A program made the translations under genes and the position numbers. The notes beneath the pieces are model-generated. The model saw only the letters and a list, made by a program, of their open reading frames with translations, was not told the DNA's origin and did no database searches. 64,000 nt of DNA from the NCBI GenBank assembly GCA_900199595.1, contig FZRB01000003.1:124001-188000 (forward strand). Direction: 5' to 3'. Every line of letters starts with the position of its first letter. Positions within the stretch are counted from its first letter, which is position 1. Source of the DNA: Lachnospiraceae bacterium (lineage in GTDB: Bacteria; Bacillota; Clostridia; Lachnospirales; Lachnospiraceae). Positions 1-8,125 of this stretch are shown here, one piece after another.

Positions 1-1826
1 ATCTTGTATTGGAACCTAAGAACATACTGTCAAGCAGCAGAGCTGAAAAAGCAACAAGAGAGGCTATGAATAAGTATTTTGGCATAACCTCTGAAGAAAT
101 GAATGAGTATCTGAAGGACAGTGAATCCTGGTACGAGGTTGTCAGAAAGAAGCTGACATATGATGAGGTAAAGGATTATCAGGCATATGTCAAAACAAGT
201 GAAGGAAGTCTGGTAACAGGCGTATGGCTGCAGGATGAGTACGAAAGAAATTATCCTAGTAACGAACTGGCATGCCATATGCTTGGTTTTGTTGTAAGTG
301 GAAATGAAGGAATCGGTGGTCTTGAGGGAAGCTATAACTCTTTCCTTAACGGACAGAACGGAAGAACATATTCCTATCTTGGTAAGGATAACAATCTTCA
401 GAAGAGTCTTGAGGCTCCTGTTGATGGAGACAGTCTTGTAACTACCATAGATACAGAAACTCAAAGAATAGTTCAGAAGAACTGCGAAGAGTTTGAAGTT
501 GAAATGAAGGGTGCAAAGAATATATCAGTTCTTGTAATGAATCCTAAGAACTGCGAGATTCTTGCCCTGTATAACAGTCATCAGTTTGACTGTAACAATG
601 CATATTCCATGATTCCTACAAAGTATCAGTTCGAAGAAGCTGCAGGAATGTCAGATGAGGCATTTAAATCCATGGCTGAGTCCATGAAGGATGAGGATAA
701 GCTGAATGCACTTAATGAGCTTTGGAGAAACTTCGTAGTCAGCGATTCCTTTGAACCGGGCTCCACATTTAAACCATTTACCATTTCGGGAGCCATGGAG
801 GACGGAATCATATCAGGTGACGAGCAGTTCTTCTGTGATGGCGTTCAGCATATAGCTGATTATGATATAAACTGTCATAATGTATACGGACATGGAATGC
901 TTTCAGTGTCCGAAGCCCTTGAGTATTCCTGTAATGACTGTCTTATGCAGATTGCGGCGCTGGAAGGTTCTACAATTTTTGATAAATATCAGGTTCTTTA
1001 TGGATTTGGTCAGAAAACAAATATTGATATATCCGGAGAAGCAAGTGATGAGGACCTCTATTCCATGGTTTATCATGAAGATACACTTAATCCTGTAGAG
1101 CTTGCCACATCCTCTTTTGGACAGGGTGTTACAGTTACTATGATGCAGCTGGGAACGGCCTTCTGCTCAGTAGTAAACGGCGGATATTATTATCAGCCTC
1201 ATGTGGTTAAGCAGATACTAGATTCCGATGGAAATGTAGTCAGAAGCTATGACAAGATACTTGTAAGAAGAACCATCTCAGAGGATACTTCAGCGAAGAT
1301 GAGACAGATTCTTAAAGAGGTTGTTGAAGAGGGTACAGGTAAGAAGGCTATAGTAGAAGGCTATGAGATAGGTGGCAAGACAGGAACGGCAGAGAAACTT
1401 CCCAGAGGAAACGGAAAATATATTCTTTCATTTATAGGGTTTGCGCCTGTAAGCGATCCTCAGGTAGTTATTTACTGCGTAGTAAATGAGCCGGGAGTGC
1501 CTGATCAGGCAAGTTCAGGAGCAGGAACGCTTCTCTTTAATAAGATAGCAGAAGATCTTCTTCCATACATGAACGTATACAGAACAGGAGATGCATCTCC
1601 TACAGATGCGGCTATGGAAGAGGTTGCAGTTCCGGTATTTGATGGAGATGCACCTGACGTCAGCGTAGCAGGAACCACTTATGAAGAAAATGTAGATCCT
1701 GAGCAGCTGGAAGAGACCGAGGAAACAGAAGAGACAGAACAGACTGACAGCGTATATGATGAAAACTACAGAGCTCCGGTATTTGAAACTGAGGGCTATG
1801 ATGAAACCTATGAAAATTATGAATAA
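1..1826 (+). CDS. Division/sporulation-type class B penicillin-binding protein (FtsI/SpoVD family), 5' end outside the window
   Basis: Transpeptidase that cross-links septal or spore-cortex peptidoglycan outside the membrane. The three class B motifs are present in order: SxxK as STFK near residue 252 (counting from the TTG at 9), SxN as SCN near 307, and KTG as GGKTGTAEK near 457. The region before them (about 1-150) looks like a PBP dimerisation domain with the GIGGLEGSYN segment. The frame stays open to the window edge and no N-terminal membrane anchor is visible, so the TTG at 9 is not the real start. The C-terminal ~60 residues are a Glu/Thr-rich acidic tail with no PASTA domain, unlike many SpoVD proteins. 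It is followed 42 bp later by murD, the usual dcw-cluster neighbourhood. Confidence 0.93.
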   Translation, partial: LVLEPKNILSSSRAEKATREAMNKYFGITSEEMNEYLKDSESWYEVVRKKLTYDEVKDYQAYVKTSEGSLVTGVWLQDEYERNYPSNELACHMLGFVVSGNEGIGGLEGSYNSFLNGQNGRTYSYLGKDNNLQKSLEAPVDGDSLVTTIDTETQRIVQKNCEEFEVEMKGAKNISVLVMNPKNCEILALYNSHQFDCNNAYSMIPTKYQFEEAAGMSDEAFKSMAESMKDEDKLNALNELWRNFVVSDSFEPGSTFKPFTISGAMEDGIISGDEQFFCDGVQHIADYDINCHNVYGHGMLSVSEALEYSCNDCLMQIAALEGSTIFDKYQVLYGFGQKTNIDISGEASDEDLYSMVYHEDTLNPVELATSSFGQGVTVTMMQLGTAFCSVVNGGYYYQPHVVKQILDSDGNVVRSYDKILVRRTISEDTSAKMRQILKEVVEEGTGKKAIVEGYEIGGKTGTAEKLPRGNGKYILSFIGFAPVSDPQVVIYCVVNEPGVPDQASSGAGTLLFNKIAEDLLPYMNVYRTGDASPTDAAMEEVAVPVFDGDAPDVSVAGTTYEENVDPEQLEETEETEETEQTDSVYDENYRAPVFETEGYDETYENYE

Positions 1827-1868
1827 AGAGTTGTAATTTAGTTCAGAAATTACAATAAGGAGGACAAC

Positions 1869-3224
1869 ATGAAAGGTAAGTATGTAATTGTTGCCGGTGC
1901 AGGAAAAAGCGGTGTAGCAGCAACAGGACTTCTTATAAGAAATGGTGCAAGAGTAACACTTTATGATGAGAACACAGAACTTGATAAAGAAGCTGTATTA
2001 AGTGATTTTGTTGGTTCGGGAAATGTTGACATCGTAGTTGGTGAGCTTACAGATGAACTTCTTGGAAAGGCTGATCTGTTTGTAATAAGTCCCGGTATTC
2101 CTGTAGATGCTCCTTTTGTTGAGAAGGTTAAAAAGGCCGGAATTCCTATATGGGGAGAGATAGAGCTGGCTTATTATTTCAGTAAGGGAAAGCTTGCTGC
2201 TATAACAGGAACAAATGGTAAGACTACAACTACAACTCTTGTAGGTGAGATATTTAAGGCATATTCACAGGATAGTCTGGTTGTTGGAAATATCGGACTT
2301 CCATATACCAGATTTGCTGATTCTACCACAGAGAATACATTTATCGCTGCAGAGATAAGCAGCTTCCAGCTTGAGACGATTCATGAGTTCAGACCACATG
2401 TATCAGCTATTCTCAATCTGACACCTGATCACCTTAACAGACATTATACATTTGATAATTATGTGGATGCCAAGTTCAGGATAGCAGAGAATCAGACAGA
2501 AGAGGATTATGTGATTCTGAATATGGACGATCCTGAGATTATGAAAAGGGTTGATAAGATCAAAACCAATATCTGTTATTTCAGCCATAAGAATGAACCT
2601 GAGCAGGGTGCATTTGTCAGAGATGGTAAGATATATGTCAGAAAGGACGGAATAGAGGAATATGTACTTGACGTAGACAGAATTAAGATACTGGGAGAGC
2701 ATAACCTTGAAAATGTACTGGCCGCTGTTGCTATCTCAGTCTTTATGGATGTTCCTACGGATATAATCAGAGATGTGGTTTATTCTTTTAAGGGAGTTGA
2801 ACACAGAATAGAGTTTGTTCGCGAGGTTAGAGACGTAAGATATTATAACGATTCAAAGGGTACGAATCCTGATGCAGCTATTAAGGCTATAAAAGCTATG
2901 AAATCAACAACTCTTCTGATAGGCGGAGGATACGACAAGCAGTCGGATTATGATGAGTGGGTTGAATGCTTCCCTGGAAAGGTAAGATATCTTGTGCTTA
3001 TCGGTGAAACAGCAGAGAAGATAATGAAATGCTGTAAGAATCATGGCTTTAATCAGGTTGTTTTAGTGGATTCACTTGAAGATGCAGTTACATTCTGCTA
3101 TACACATGCAAGACCAGGAGATGATGTACTTCTTTCTCCTGCATGTGCCAGCTGGGATATGTTCAGAAGCTATGAGGAAAGAGGCAATCTTTTCAAATTA
3201 TATGTAGATAGTCTTGAGGAGTAG
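1869..3224 (+). CDS. murD: UDP-N-acetylmuramoylalanine-D-glutamate ligase MurD
   Basis: Cytoplasmic ATP-dependent ligase that adds D-glutamate to UDP-MurNAc-L-Ala. The 451-residue length is normal for MurD. An N-terminal Rossmann-like segment (VIVAGAGKSGVAA) is followed by the Mur ligase P-loop GTNGKTTTTT at about residues 114-123, the LNLTPDHLNRH segment, and the C-terminal HRIEFV and YNDSKGTNPDA motifs. The ATG at 1869 follows an AGGAGG ribosome binding site. The 3' end overlaps or abuts ftsW, indicating translational coupling within the dcw operon. mraY, which usually lies just upstream of murD, is not present between the PBP gene and this gene. Confidence 0.97.
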   Translation: MKGKYVIVAGAGKSGVAATGLLIRNGARVTLYDENTELDKEAVLSDFVGSGNVDIVVGELTDELLGKADLFVISPGIPVDAPFVEKVKKAGIPIWGEIELAYYFSKGKLAAITGTNGKTTTTTLVGEIFKAYSQDSLVVGNIGLPYTRFADSTTENTFIAAEISSFQLETIHEFRPHVSAILNLTPDHLNRHYTFDNYVDAKFRIAENQTEEDYVILNMDDPEIMKRVDKIKTNICYFSHKNEPEQGAFVRDGKIYVRKDGIEEYVLDVDRIKILGEHNLENVLAAVAISVFMDVPTDIIRDVVYSFKGVEHRIEFVREVRDVRYYNDSKGTNPDAAIKAIKAMKSTTLLIGGGYDKQSDYDEWVECFPGKVRYLVLIGETAEKIMKCCKNHGFNQVVLVDSLEDAVTFCYTHARPGDDVLLSPACASWDMFRSYEERGNLFKLYVDSLEE

Positions 3225-3228
3225 TTTG

Positions 3229-4353
3229 GTGGCAAAAAGAAAGAGTCTGTTTATAAGAGGAACATATTTTGATTATCCATCACTGTTTTTTGTGGTGTTT
3301 TTGGTGTGTTTCGGACTCGTTATGGTTTATAGTGCCAGCTCCTTTGTTGCTAACAGAGATTACGGAAATAGTGCACATTATGTGCTGAGACAGTTCTTTT
3401 TTGCTATTTTGGGTTTTGTAATGATGTTTGTAGTTTCAAAAATCAGATATCAGACTTACAGAGGCCTGACCTGGGTAATGTATGTTGCTGAGCTTGTTCT
3501 GCTGATTCTGGTTTTTATAGTAGGACAATCCACCAATGGATCTACCAGATGGATTTACATAGGACCTATAGGCTTTCAGCCATCTGAAATAGCAAAGATG
3601 GTAATTGTTTTCTATATGGCCCACGCATGTTCTACAAGGGTAAATGCATTGAAATCCATTAAGGGTACAGCTGAGGTCATGCTTCCTGCGGTTATTTTCA
3701 TAGGAATAATAGCCATCGAAAACCTCAGTACAGCCATAATATGTGCAGGTATCATGGTATGTATATGGTGGGTAGTTACCCCGAAGATAAGATATCTGTT
3801 TGTTGTTATGATAGCCGGAGCAGCAGCTCTGCCGCTTTTGATCATGCTTCAGAGCTATCGTAGTGACAGAATTACTGCGTGGCTGCATCCTGAGGAAGCT
3901 GAAAACGGTTATCAGACTATGCAGGGACTTTATGCCATAGGTTCAGGCGGATTCTTTGGAAGAGGTCTCGGACAGAGTATTCAGAAGTTGGGATTTATCC
4001 CGGAAGCACAGAACGATATGATTTTTTCTATTATTTGTGAGGAAATGGGTATTCTCGGGGCTGTTGGACTTATAGTGGTATTTCTTATGCTTATATGGAG
4101 ATTCAAATTTATAGCAGAAGGTGCTCCGGACAGATATGGTTCGCTTATTGTTGTCGGAGTGATCTCACATGTAAGCATTCAGGTACTTATAAATATGTGT
4201 GTTGTAACCAATCTGATTCCTAATACTGGTGTTACCCTTCCATTTATCAGTTATGGTGGTACCTCCCTGGTATTTCTTTTGATAGAAATAGGAATCGTAC
4301 TGTCTGTATCAAGGCAGATAGAGCCTATCAGTAAAACGGAGAGTATAGAATGA
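3229..4353 (+). CDS. ftsW: FtsW/SpoVE-type SEDS peptidoglycan glycosyltransferase
   Basis: Polytopic membrane protein of the SEDS family that polymerises lipid II at the septum together with a class B PBP. About ten hydrophobic segments are visible, with the family motifs GFQPSEIAK and GVTLPFISYGGTS near the C-terminus. The frame is open from a TTG at 3214, but the GAGGAG at 3216-3221 is spaced 7 nt from the GTG at 3229 and only 4 nt from a TTG at 3226. GTG 3229 (374 residues) is therefore preferred. It starts just past the murD stop and its own stop overlaps the ftsQ start (ATGA). murG, often found between ftsW and ftsQ, is absent here. Confidence 0.95.
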   Translation: MAKRKSLFIRGTYFDYPSLFFVVFLVCFGLVMVYSASSFVANRDYGNSAHYVLRQFFFAILGFVMMFVVSKIRYQTYRGLTWVMYVAELVLLILVFIVGQSTNGSTRWIYIGPIGFQPSEIAKMVIVFYMAHACSTRVNALKSIKGTAEVMLPAVIFIGIIAIENLSTAIICAGIMVCIWWVVTPKIRYLFVVMIAGAAALPLLIMLQSYRSDRITAWLHPEEAENGYQTMQGLYAIGSGGFFGRGLGQSIQKLGFIPEAQNDMIFSIICEEMGILGAVGLIVVFLMLIWRFKFIAEGAPDRYGSLIVVGVISHVSIQVLINMCVVTNLIPNTGVTLPFISYGGTSLVFLLIEIGIVLSVSRQIEPISKTESIE

Positions 4354-5051
4354 GAAAACTGATCGTACCGGGTATTGTCCTTCTGATAATACTTGGAGCT
4401 CTCTTTTATGCGAGCACATTTAACATAAAAAAAATAGAAATAAACGGATGTGTTCTTTCCTCGGAAAAAGAGATCAGGGCTGCTATAGAAGACAATATGG
4501 TAATGGAAAACACTATAGCCTTCTATATCCAAAACAAATTCAAGCCTGTTGAGGATATTCCTTTTGTTGCTAAGCTTTCCTATGATTTTGTAGATAAGAA
4601 CACAATAGCTGTCGAGGTATATGAAAAGTCTGTTGCCGGCTGTATTGAATATATGGAAAGTTATGTCTATTTTGACAGAGATGGTATAGTTCTGGAGACC
4701 TCAAAGCAGAGATATGATAATGTTCCCTATATTAAGGGTATTACAGTGAAGTACTGGGAGCTTGGGAAAGAGCTGCCTCTAGAGAATAAAAAGAGATTTG
4801 ACAATATACTCACGATTACCCAGCTTATAGACAAGTACAGTCTGAAGATAGAAGGAATAGAATTTACCATTGATGGCGAAATTGTGCTTCGCCATGATAA
4901 TATAGAGATCGAGCTGGGCGAAGGAGACAATCTTCCTATTCAGATGATGAATCTGGGTAACATTCTTGAAGAGCTTAAAGGTAAAAACGGAGTACTTTAC
5001 ATGAAAGAATTTGATTCGGATAACTCCACCGCCAGCTTTAAAGTGAGATAG
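4350..5051 (+). CDS. ftsQ: Cell division protein FtsQ/DivIB
   Basis: Bitopic divisome protein. A single membrane segment lies at about residues 4-20, and the NIKKIEINGCVLSSEKEI stretch directly after it fits the start of a POTRA domain. The remaining ~200 residues would be extracytoplasmic. At 233 residues it is within the short end of the family. Sequence conservation in this family is low, so the call rests on topology, the POTRA-like start and position between ftsW and ftsZ. The ATG at 4350 overlaps the ftsW stop by 4 bp, so translation is probably coupled. Confidence 0.88.
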   Translation: MRKLIVPGIVLLIILGALFYASTFNIKKIEINGCVLSSEKEIRAAIEDNMVMENTIAFYIQNKFKPVEDIPFVAKLSYDFVDKNTIAVEVYEKSVAGCIEYMESYVYFDRDGIVLETSKQRYDNVPYIKGITVKYWELGKELPLENKKRFDNILTITQLIDKYSLKIEGIEFTIDGEIVLRHDNIEIELGEGDNLPIQMMNLGNILEELKGKNGVLYMKEFDSDNSTASFKVR

Positions 5052-5092
5052 AATAACTAATTTACATAAATTATTATCTAATTAACATAACT

Positions 5093-5138
5093 TTGTCTTG
5101 ATTTTTTTCTAAAAGTTTTATAAACTATATAGGATAAT
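5093..5138 (+). promoter_or_regulatory. Possible ftsZ promoter region
   Basis: The 151-bp AT-rich gap before ftsZ holds candidate -35 hexamers TTGTCT (5093) or TTGATT (5098) and -10-like TATAAA (5119), TATATA (5127) and GATAAT (5133). No pair has ideal 17-bp spacing, so the exact promoter is not resolved. Confidence 0.3.
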
Positions 5139-5202
5139 GCAATAGAAGTATGCATTTTTAGATGAAGCTTAAAGAAGTATATTAATTAAGGAGGAAGGAA
5201 CC

Positions 5203-6396
5203 TTGCTTGAGATAAAATCAAATGATGAGAAGAATCCTGCACGAATCCTGGTCATTGGAGTAGGTGGAGCAGGAAATAACGCAGTAAACAGAATGATTGA
5301 TGAGAATGTTGAGGGTGTTGAACTTATAGCTATCAATACTGATAAACAGGCATTATCACTCAGCAGAGCTACTACAAAGATCCAGATCGGTGAAAAGCTT
5401 ACAAAGGGTCTTGGAGCAGGAGCTAAGCCTGAGGTTGGTGCAAGTGCTGTTGAAGAAAACAGAGAAGAGATCAACGATATCATCAAGGATGCTGATATGG
5501 TATTTGTTACATGCGGAATGGGTGGTGGAACCGGAACAGGTGCTGCACCTATAGTTGCAGAGATAGCAAGGAACCTTGGAATACTTACAGTTGGTGTTGT
5601 TACAAAGCCTTTCTCATTTGAGGGTAAGCCTCGTATGAATAATGCTTTGAATGGTATAGCAAAGCTTCGTGAAAATGTAGATACGCTTATCGTTATTCCA
5701 AATGACAAGCTTCTTCAGATATGTGATAAGAGAACAAGTATTCCTGATGCTCTTAAGAAGGCTGATGAGGTTCTTCAGCAGGGTGTTCAGGGTGTTACAG
5801 ATCTTATTAATAAGCCGGGTCTTATCAACCTTGACTTTGCAGATATCCAGACGGTTATGCGTGACAAGGGTATCGCTCATATCGGTATCGGACACGGAAG
5901 TGGAGATAATAAAGCAGTTGATGCTATCAAGTCAGCTATGGAGTCACCGCTGCTTGAAACAACAGTTAATGGTGCAACAGATATCATCGTTAACTTCTCC
6001 GGAAATGTTGGTATCGTTGAAGCATATGATGCTATTACATATCTTTCAGAAGTTGCCGGCGAAGAGGCAAATATTATCTTCGGTACAGTTGATAATGATG
6101 TAGCAGGTGAGGATGTAAGCATTACAATTATTGCTACAGGTCTTGAAGATTCAGACAAAGGAATCTCTCCGGTTGCTTCAGTAGCTAAGAAGACATCACC
6201 TACACCTCCTACATTTGGAGAAACTCTTAAGAGTCCTACACTGGGTGGAGGAAAGAAGGCTGCAGCAGTACCACTTAATCTTGGTGCTAAGAAGGCTGAG
6301 ATTTCAGAGAGTAATGATACTCCGGTTGATACCTTTGATGTAAAGAGCAGCTCGAATCAGAATATAAAGATTCCTGATTTCCTTAAGAGAGGATAA
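5203..6396 (+). CDS. ftsZ: Cell division GTPase FtsZ
   Basis: Tubulin-like GTPase that assembles the cytokinetic Z ring on the inner face of the membrane. The N-terminal nucleotide-binding [13 protein letters not shown], the tubulin signature [10 protein letters not shown] (about residue 107 onward), and the T7-loop region [11 protein letters not shown] are all present. A linker of about 60 residues leads to the conserved C-terminal peptide [10 protein letters not shown] that binds FtsA/SepF-type partners. Length (397) is typical. The start is TTG at 5203, 4 nt after a strong GGAGGAAGG ribosome binding site; no in-frame ATG lies near. It has its own 5' gap and is followed by a terminator. Confidence 0.98.
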   Translation: MLEIKSNDEKNPARILVIGVGGAGNNAVNRMIDENVEGVELIAINTDKQALSLSRATTKIQIGEKLTKGLGAGAKPEVGASAVEENREEINDIIKDADMVFVTCGMGGGTGTGAAPIVAEIARNLGILTVGVVTKPFSFEGKPRMNNALNGIAKLRENVDTLIVIPNDKLLQICDKRTSIPDALKKADEVLQQGVQGVTDLINKPGLINLDFADIQTVMRDKGIAHIGIGHGSGDNKAVDAIKSAMESPLLETTVNGATDIIVNFSGNVGIVEAYDAITYLSEVAGEEANIIFGTVDNDVAGEDVSITIIATGLEDSDKGISPVASVAKKTSPTPPTFGETLKSPTLGGGKKAAAVPLNLGAKKAEISESNDTPVDTFDVKSSSNQNIKIPDFLKRG

Positions 6397-6407
6397 AGCT
6401 TATGATT

Positions 6408-6436
6408 AAGCCGGCGGCTGATGCTAGCCGGCTTTT
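6408..6436 (+). terminator. Intrinsic terminator after ftsZ
   Basis: Perfect 8-bp stem AAGCCGGC (6408-6415) with GCCGGCTT (6427-6434), an 11-nt loop, and a short T run. Confidence 0.85.
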
Positions 6437-6460
6437 AAAATAAAAGGATTATAAAAAAGT

Positions 6461-7225
6461 ATGCAGAAACAGAAAGAGAACAGTCTTGTAAGTGTTATCA
6501 TACCAAGCTATAACAGCGAGAAGTTTATTAAAAGAGCTGTTTCATCTGTGTTAAATCAGACCTATCAGAATATTGAAGTTATAATTGTTCAGAATGGCGG
6601 AAATCCATTGCCGGAAATGAAACAGGATCCAAGACTCAGGGTAGTGAGTCTGAAAAAGAACAAGGGTGTTTCCAATGCCCGGAATATAGGTATCCGGGAA
6701 GCAAAGGGTGATTATATAGCTTTGCTGGATGCAGATGATTACTGGGAGCCTGATAAGCTTATGCTTCAGATTAAGCTTATAAATAATTATGATGACAGTG
6801 ATAAACCGGTTATCTGTTTTACAGGCAGAAGACTCTTTTATGAAAAAAACAACAAGATCAAAAAAGGTGGTTATGTAGGCTGTGACAGTCATGTAACCTA
6901 TAAAAGACTTCTCAGAAGTAATCAGATAAACTGTTCGTCTGTGGTTATGTCCAGAGAAACAGCGCTTAAGAATCCATTTCCGGATGGGAAAAAAATGCAT
7001 GAGGACTATGCTGTATGGCTCAGGATACTTAAGAATGGCGGATATGCAGCCGGAATAAACAGACCTCTGATTAACTACAGAGTTGCCCATGACAGCAAGT
7101 CGGGAAATAAGCTTCGTTCAGCTGTGATGACATTTAAAGTATACCGATTTATCGGACTGGGATTTTTGGAAAGTATAATGCATATGGTGACATATACATT
7201 TTTCGGAATAAAAAAATATATCTGA
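6461..7225 (+). CDS. Family 2 glycosyltransferase
   Basis: Putative sugar transferase of the GT-A fold, using a nucleotide-activated sugar at the cytoplasmic face of the membrane. The N-terminus SVIIPSYNSEKFIKRAVSSV is the standard GT2 nucleotide-binding start, and the metal-binding DxD motif appears as LDADDYW near residue 88. A HEDYAVWLRIL stretch near residue 180 matches the acceptor-side ED motif of the family. There are no clear membrane segments except a mildly hydrophobic C-terminal ~30 residues. Length is 254. The acceptor and sugar cannot be told from sequence. It lies alone between the ftsZ terminator and a coiled-coil gene 35 bp downstream. Confidence 0.88.
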   Translation: MQKQKENSLVSVIIPSYNSEKFIKRAVSSVLNQTYQNIEVIIVQNGGNPLPEMKQDPRLRVVSLKKNKGVSNARNIGIREAKGDYIALLDADDYWEPDKLMLQIKLINNYDDSDKPVICFTGRRLFYEKNNKIKKGGYVGCDSHVTYKRLLRSNQINCSSVVMSRETALKNPFPDGKKMHEDYAVWLRILKNGGYAAGINRPLINYRVAHDSKSGNKLRSAVMTFKVYRFIGLGFLESIMHMVTYTFFGIKKYI

Positions 7226-7260
7226 CAGCTAGATTATTAGTTTGATATGAGGAGATAGAG

Positions 7261-8076
7261 ATGGAACAAAAAGGAAGAGCTGAGCTTTTGCTGGAGGGAT
7301 TAAGGACCAGAGTTCAGGATGCGCCTTCGGCAACATTTAATTCTGAAAAAGCAGTTCTGGACAGACAGGAGCTTCTTAAAGTAATAGATAATGTGTCTGA
7401 GGTCGTAAAAAACGAGCTTAAGACTTACAGAGAAACAAATGATAAGAAGGCTCGTATCATTGAAGAGGCAAAGGAACAGGCTGAGGAAATCCTTTACAGA
7501 GCAGAAAAGACAGCCAGCAGGATCAGAGTAACAAAAAGAAAGGGTGATGAACCACCTTCATTCAGACCATCAGAGCTTAGTCAGGATGAAAAGCAGTATC
7601 TTCGTACTGCATCGGATATATATGCGGCTTCACTTATATATACAGATGAGATGCTCACAGAGGTAGACCATCTGGTAATGGAATCCTACGAGAAAATAGA
7701 GCAGGAATATGCCCGTATGAGAAGCACTCTCAGAAAGAAGATAGAAGATATATCTGAGAATAAAGCTGAGCTGATGAGTAATCTGAACAGTCTTAAGGCT
7801 AACGACAGATATTCACAGATCCTTGAGCTGAGTGATCTTCTTTCCATGGAGCTTTATAAAGAACGTGAGAAGGCTAAGGCCTTAGAGAGAGAAGAACGTA
7901 TCCAGATGAGACTCGAGCTTGTTGAGGAAACAGTGGGAGCCAGAATGGAGAATGCAAGACCCGCTATCAACGCTGACAGAACAGCAGTCAAACTTGAGAC
8001 AGACAAGGAAGATTCCATCGGAATAAAGGTGATGGACAGATCTTCTGAAAAAGTTGAACGAGATAGAGATAATTAA
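7261..8076 (+). CDS. Coiled-coil protein of unknown function
   Basis: Soluble, charged 271-residue protein with no signal peptide or membrane span. Long heptad-rich helices are apparent at about residues 35-80 and 120-220, rich in Glu, Lys and Arg, with a Pro-containing break (GDEPPSFRPSELSQ) near residue 100. The overall build is reminiscent of DivIVA/SepIVA-like or ATP-synthase-stalk-like coiled coils, but no family signature is certain. It has a GAGGAGATAGAG ribosome binding site, follows the glycosyltransferase in the same direction, and sits downstream of ftsZ, so a division or envelope role is possible but only inferred. Confidence 0.75.
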   Translation: MEQKGRAELLLEGLRTRVQDAPSATFNSEKAVLDRQELLKVIDNVSEVVKNELKTYRETNDKKARIIEEAKEQAEEILYRAEKTASRIRVTKRKGDEPPSFRPSELSQDEKQYLRTASDIYAASLIYTDEMLTEVDHLVMESYEKIEQEYARMRSTLRKKIEDISENKAELMSNLNSLKANDRYSQILELSDLLSMELYKEREKAKALEREERIQMRLELVEETVGARMENARPAINADRTAVKLETDKEDSIGIKVMDRSSEKVERDRDN

Positions 8077-8080
8077 AAAA

Positions 8081-8123
8081 ACATGACAGAAGTGAACCTT
8101 ACTTCACTTCTGTCATGTTTTTA
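8081..8123. terminator. Bidirectional terminator between convergent genes
   Basis: Perfect 16-bp inverted repeat: 8081-8096 pairs with 8103-8118 around a 6-nt loop. A-runs before and T-runs after mean it can work on both strands. It separates the plus-strand coiled-coil gene from the minus-strand diguanylate cyclase gene. Confidence 0.93.
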
Positions 8124-8125
8124 TG

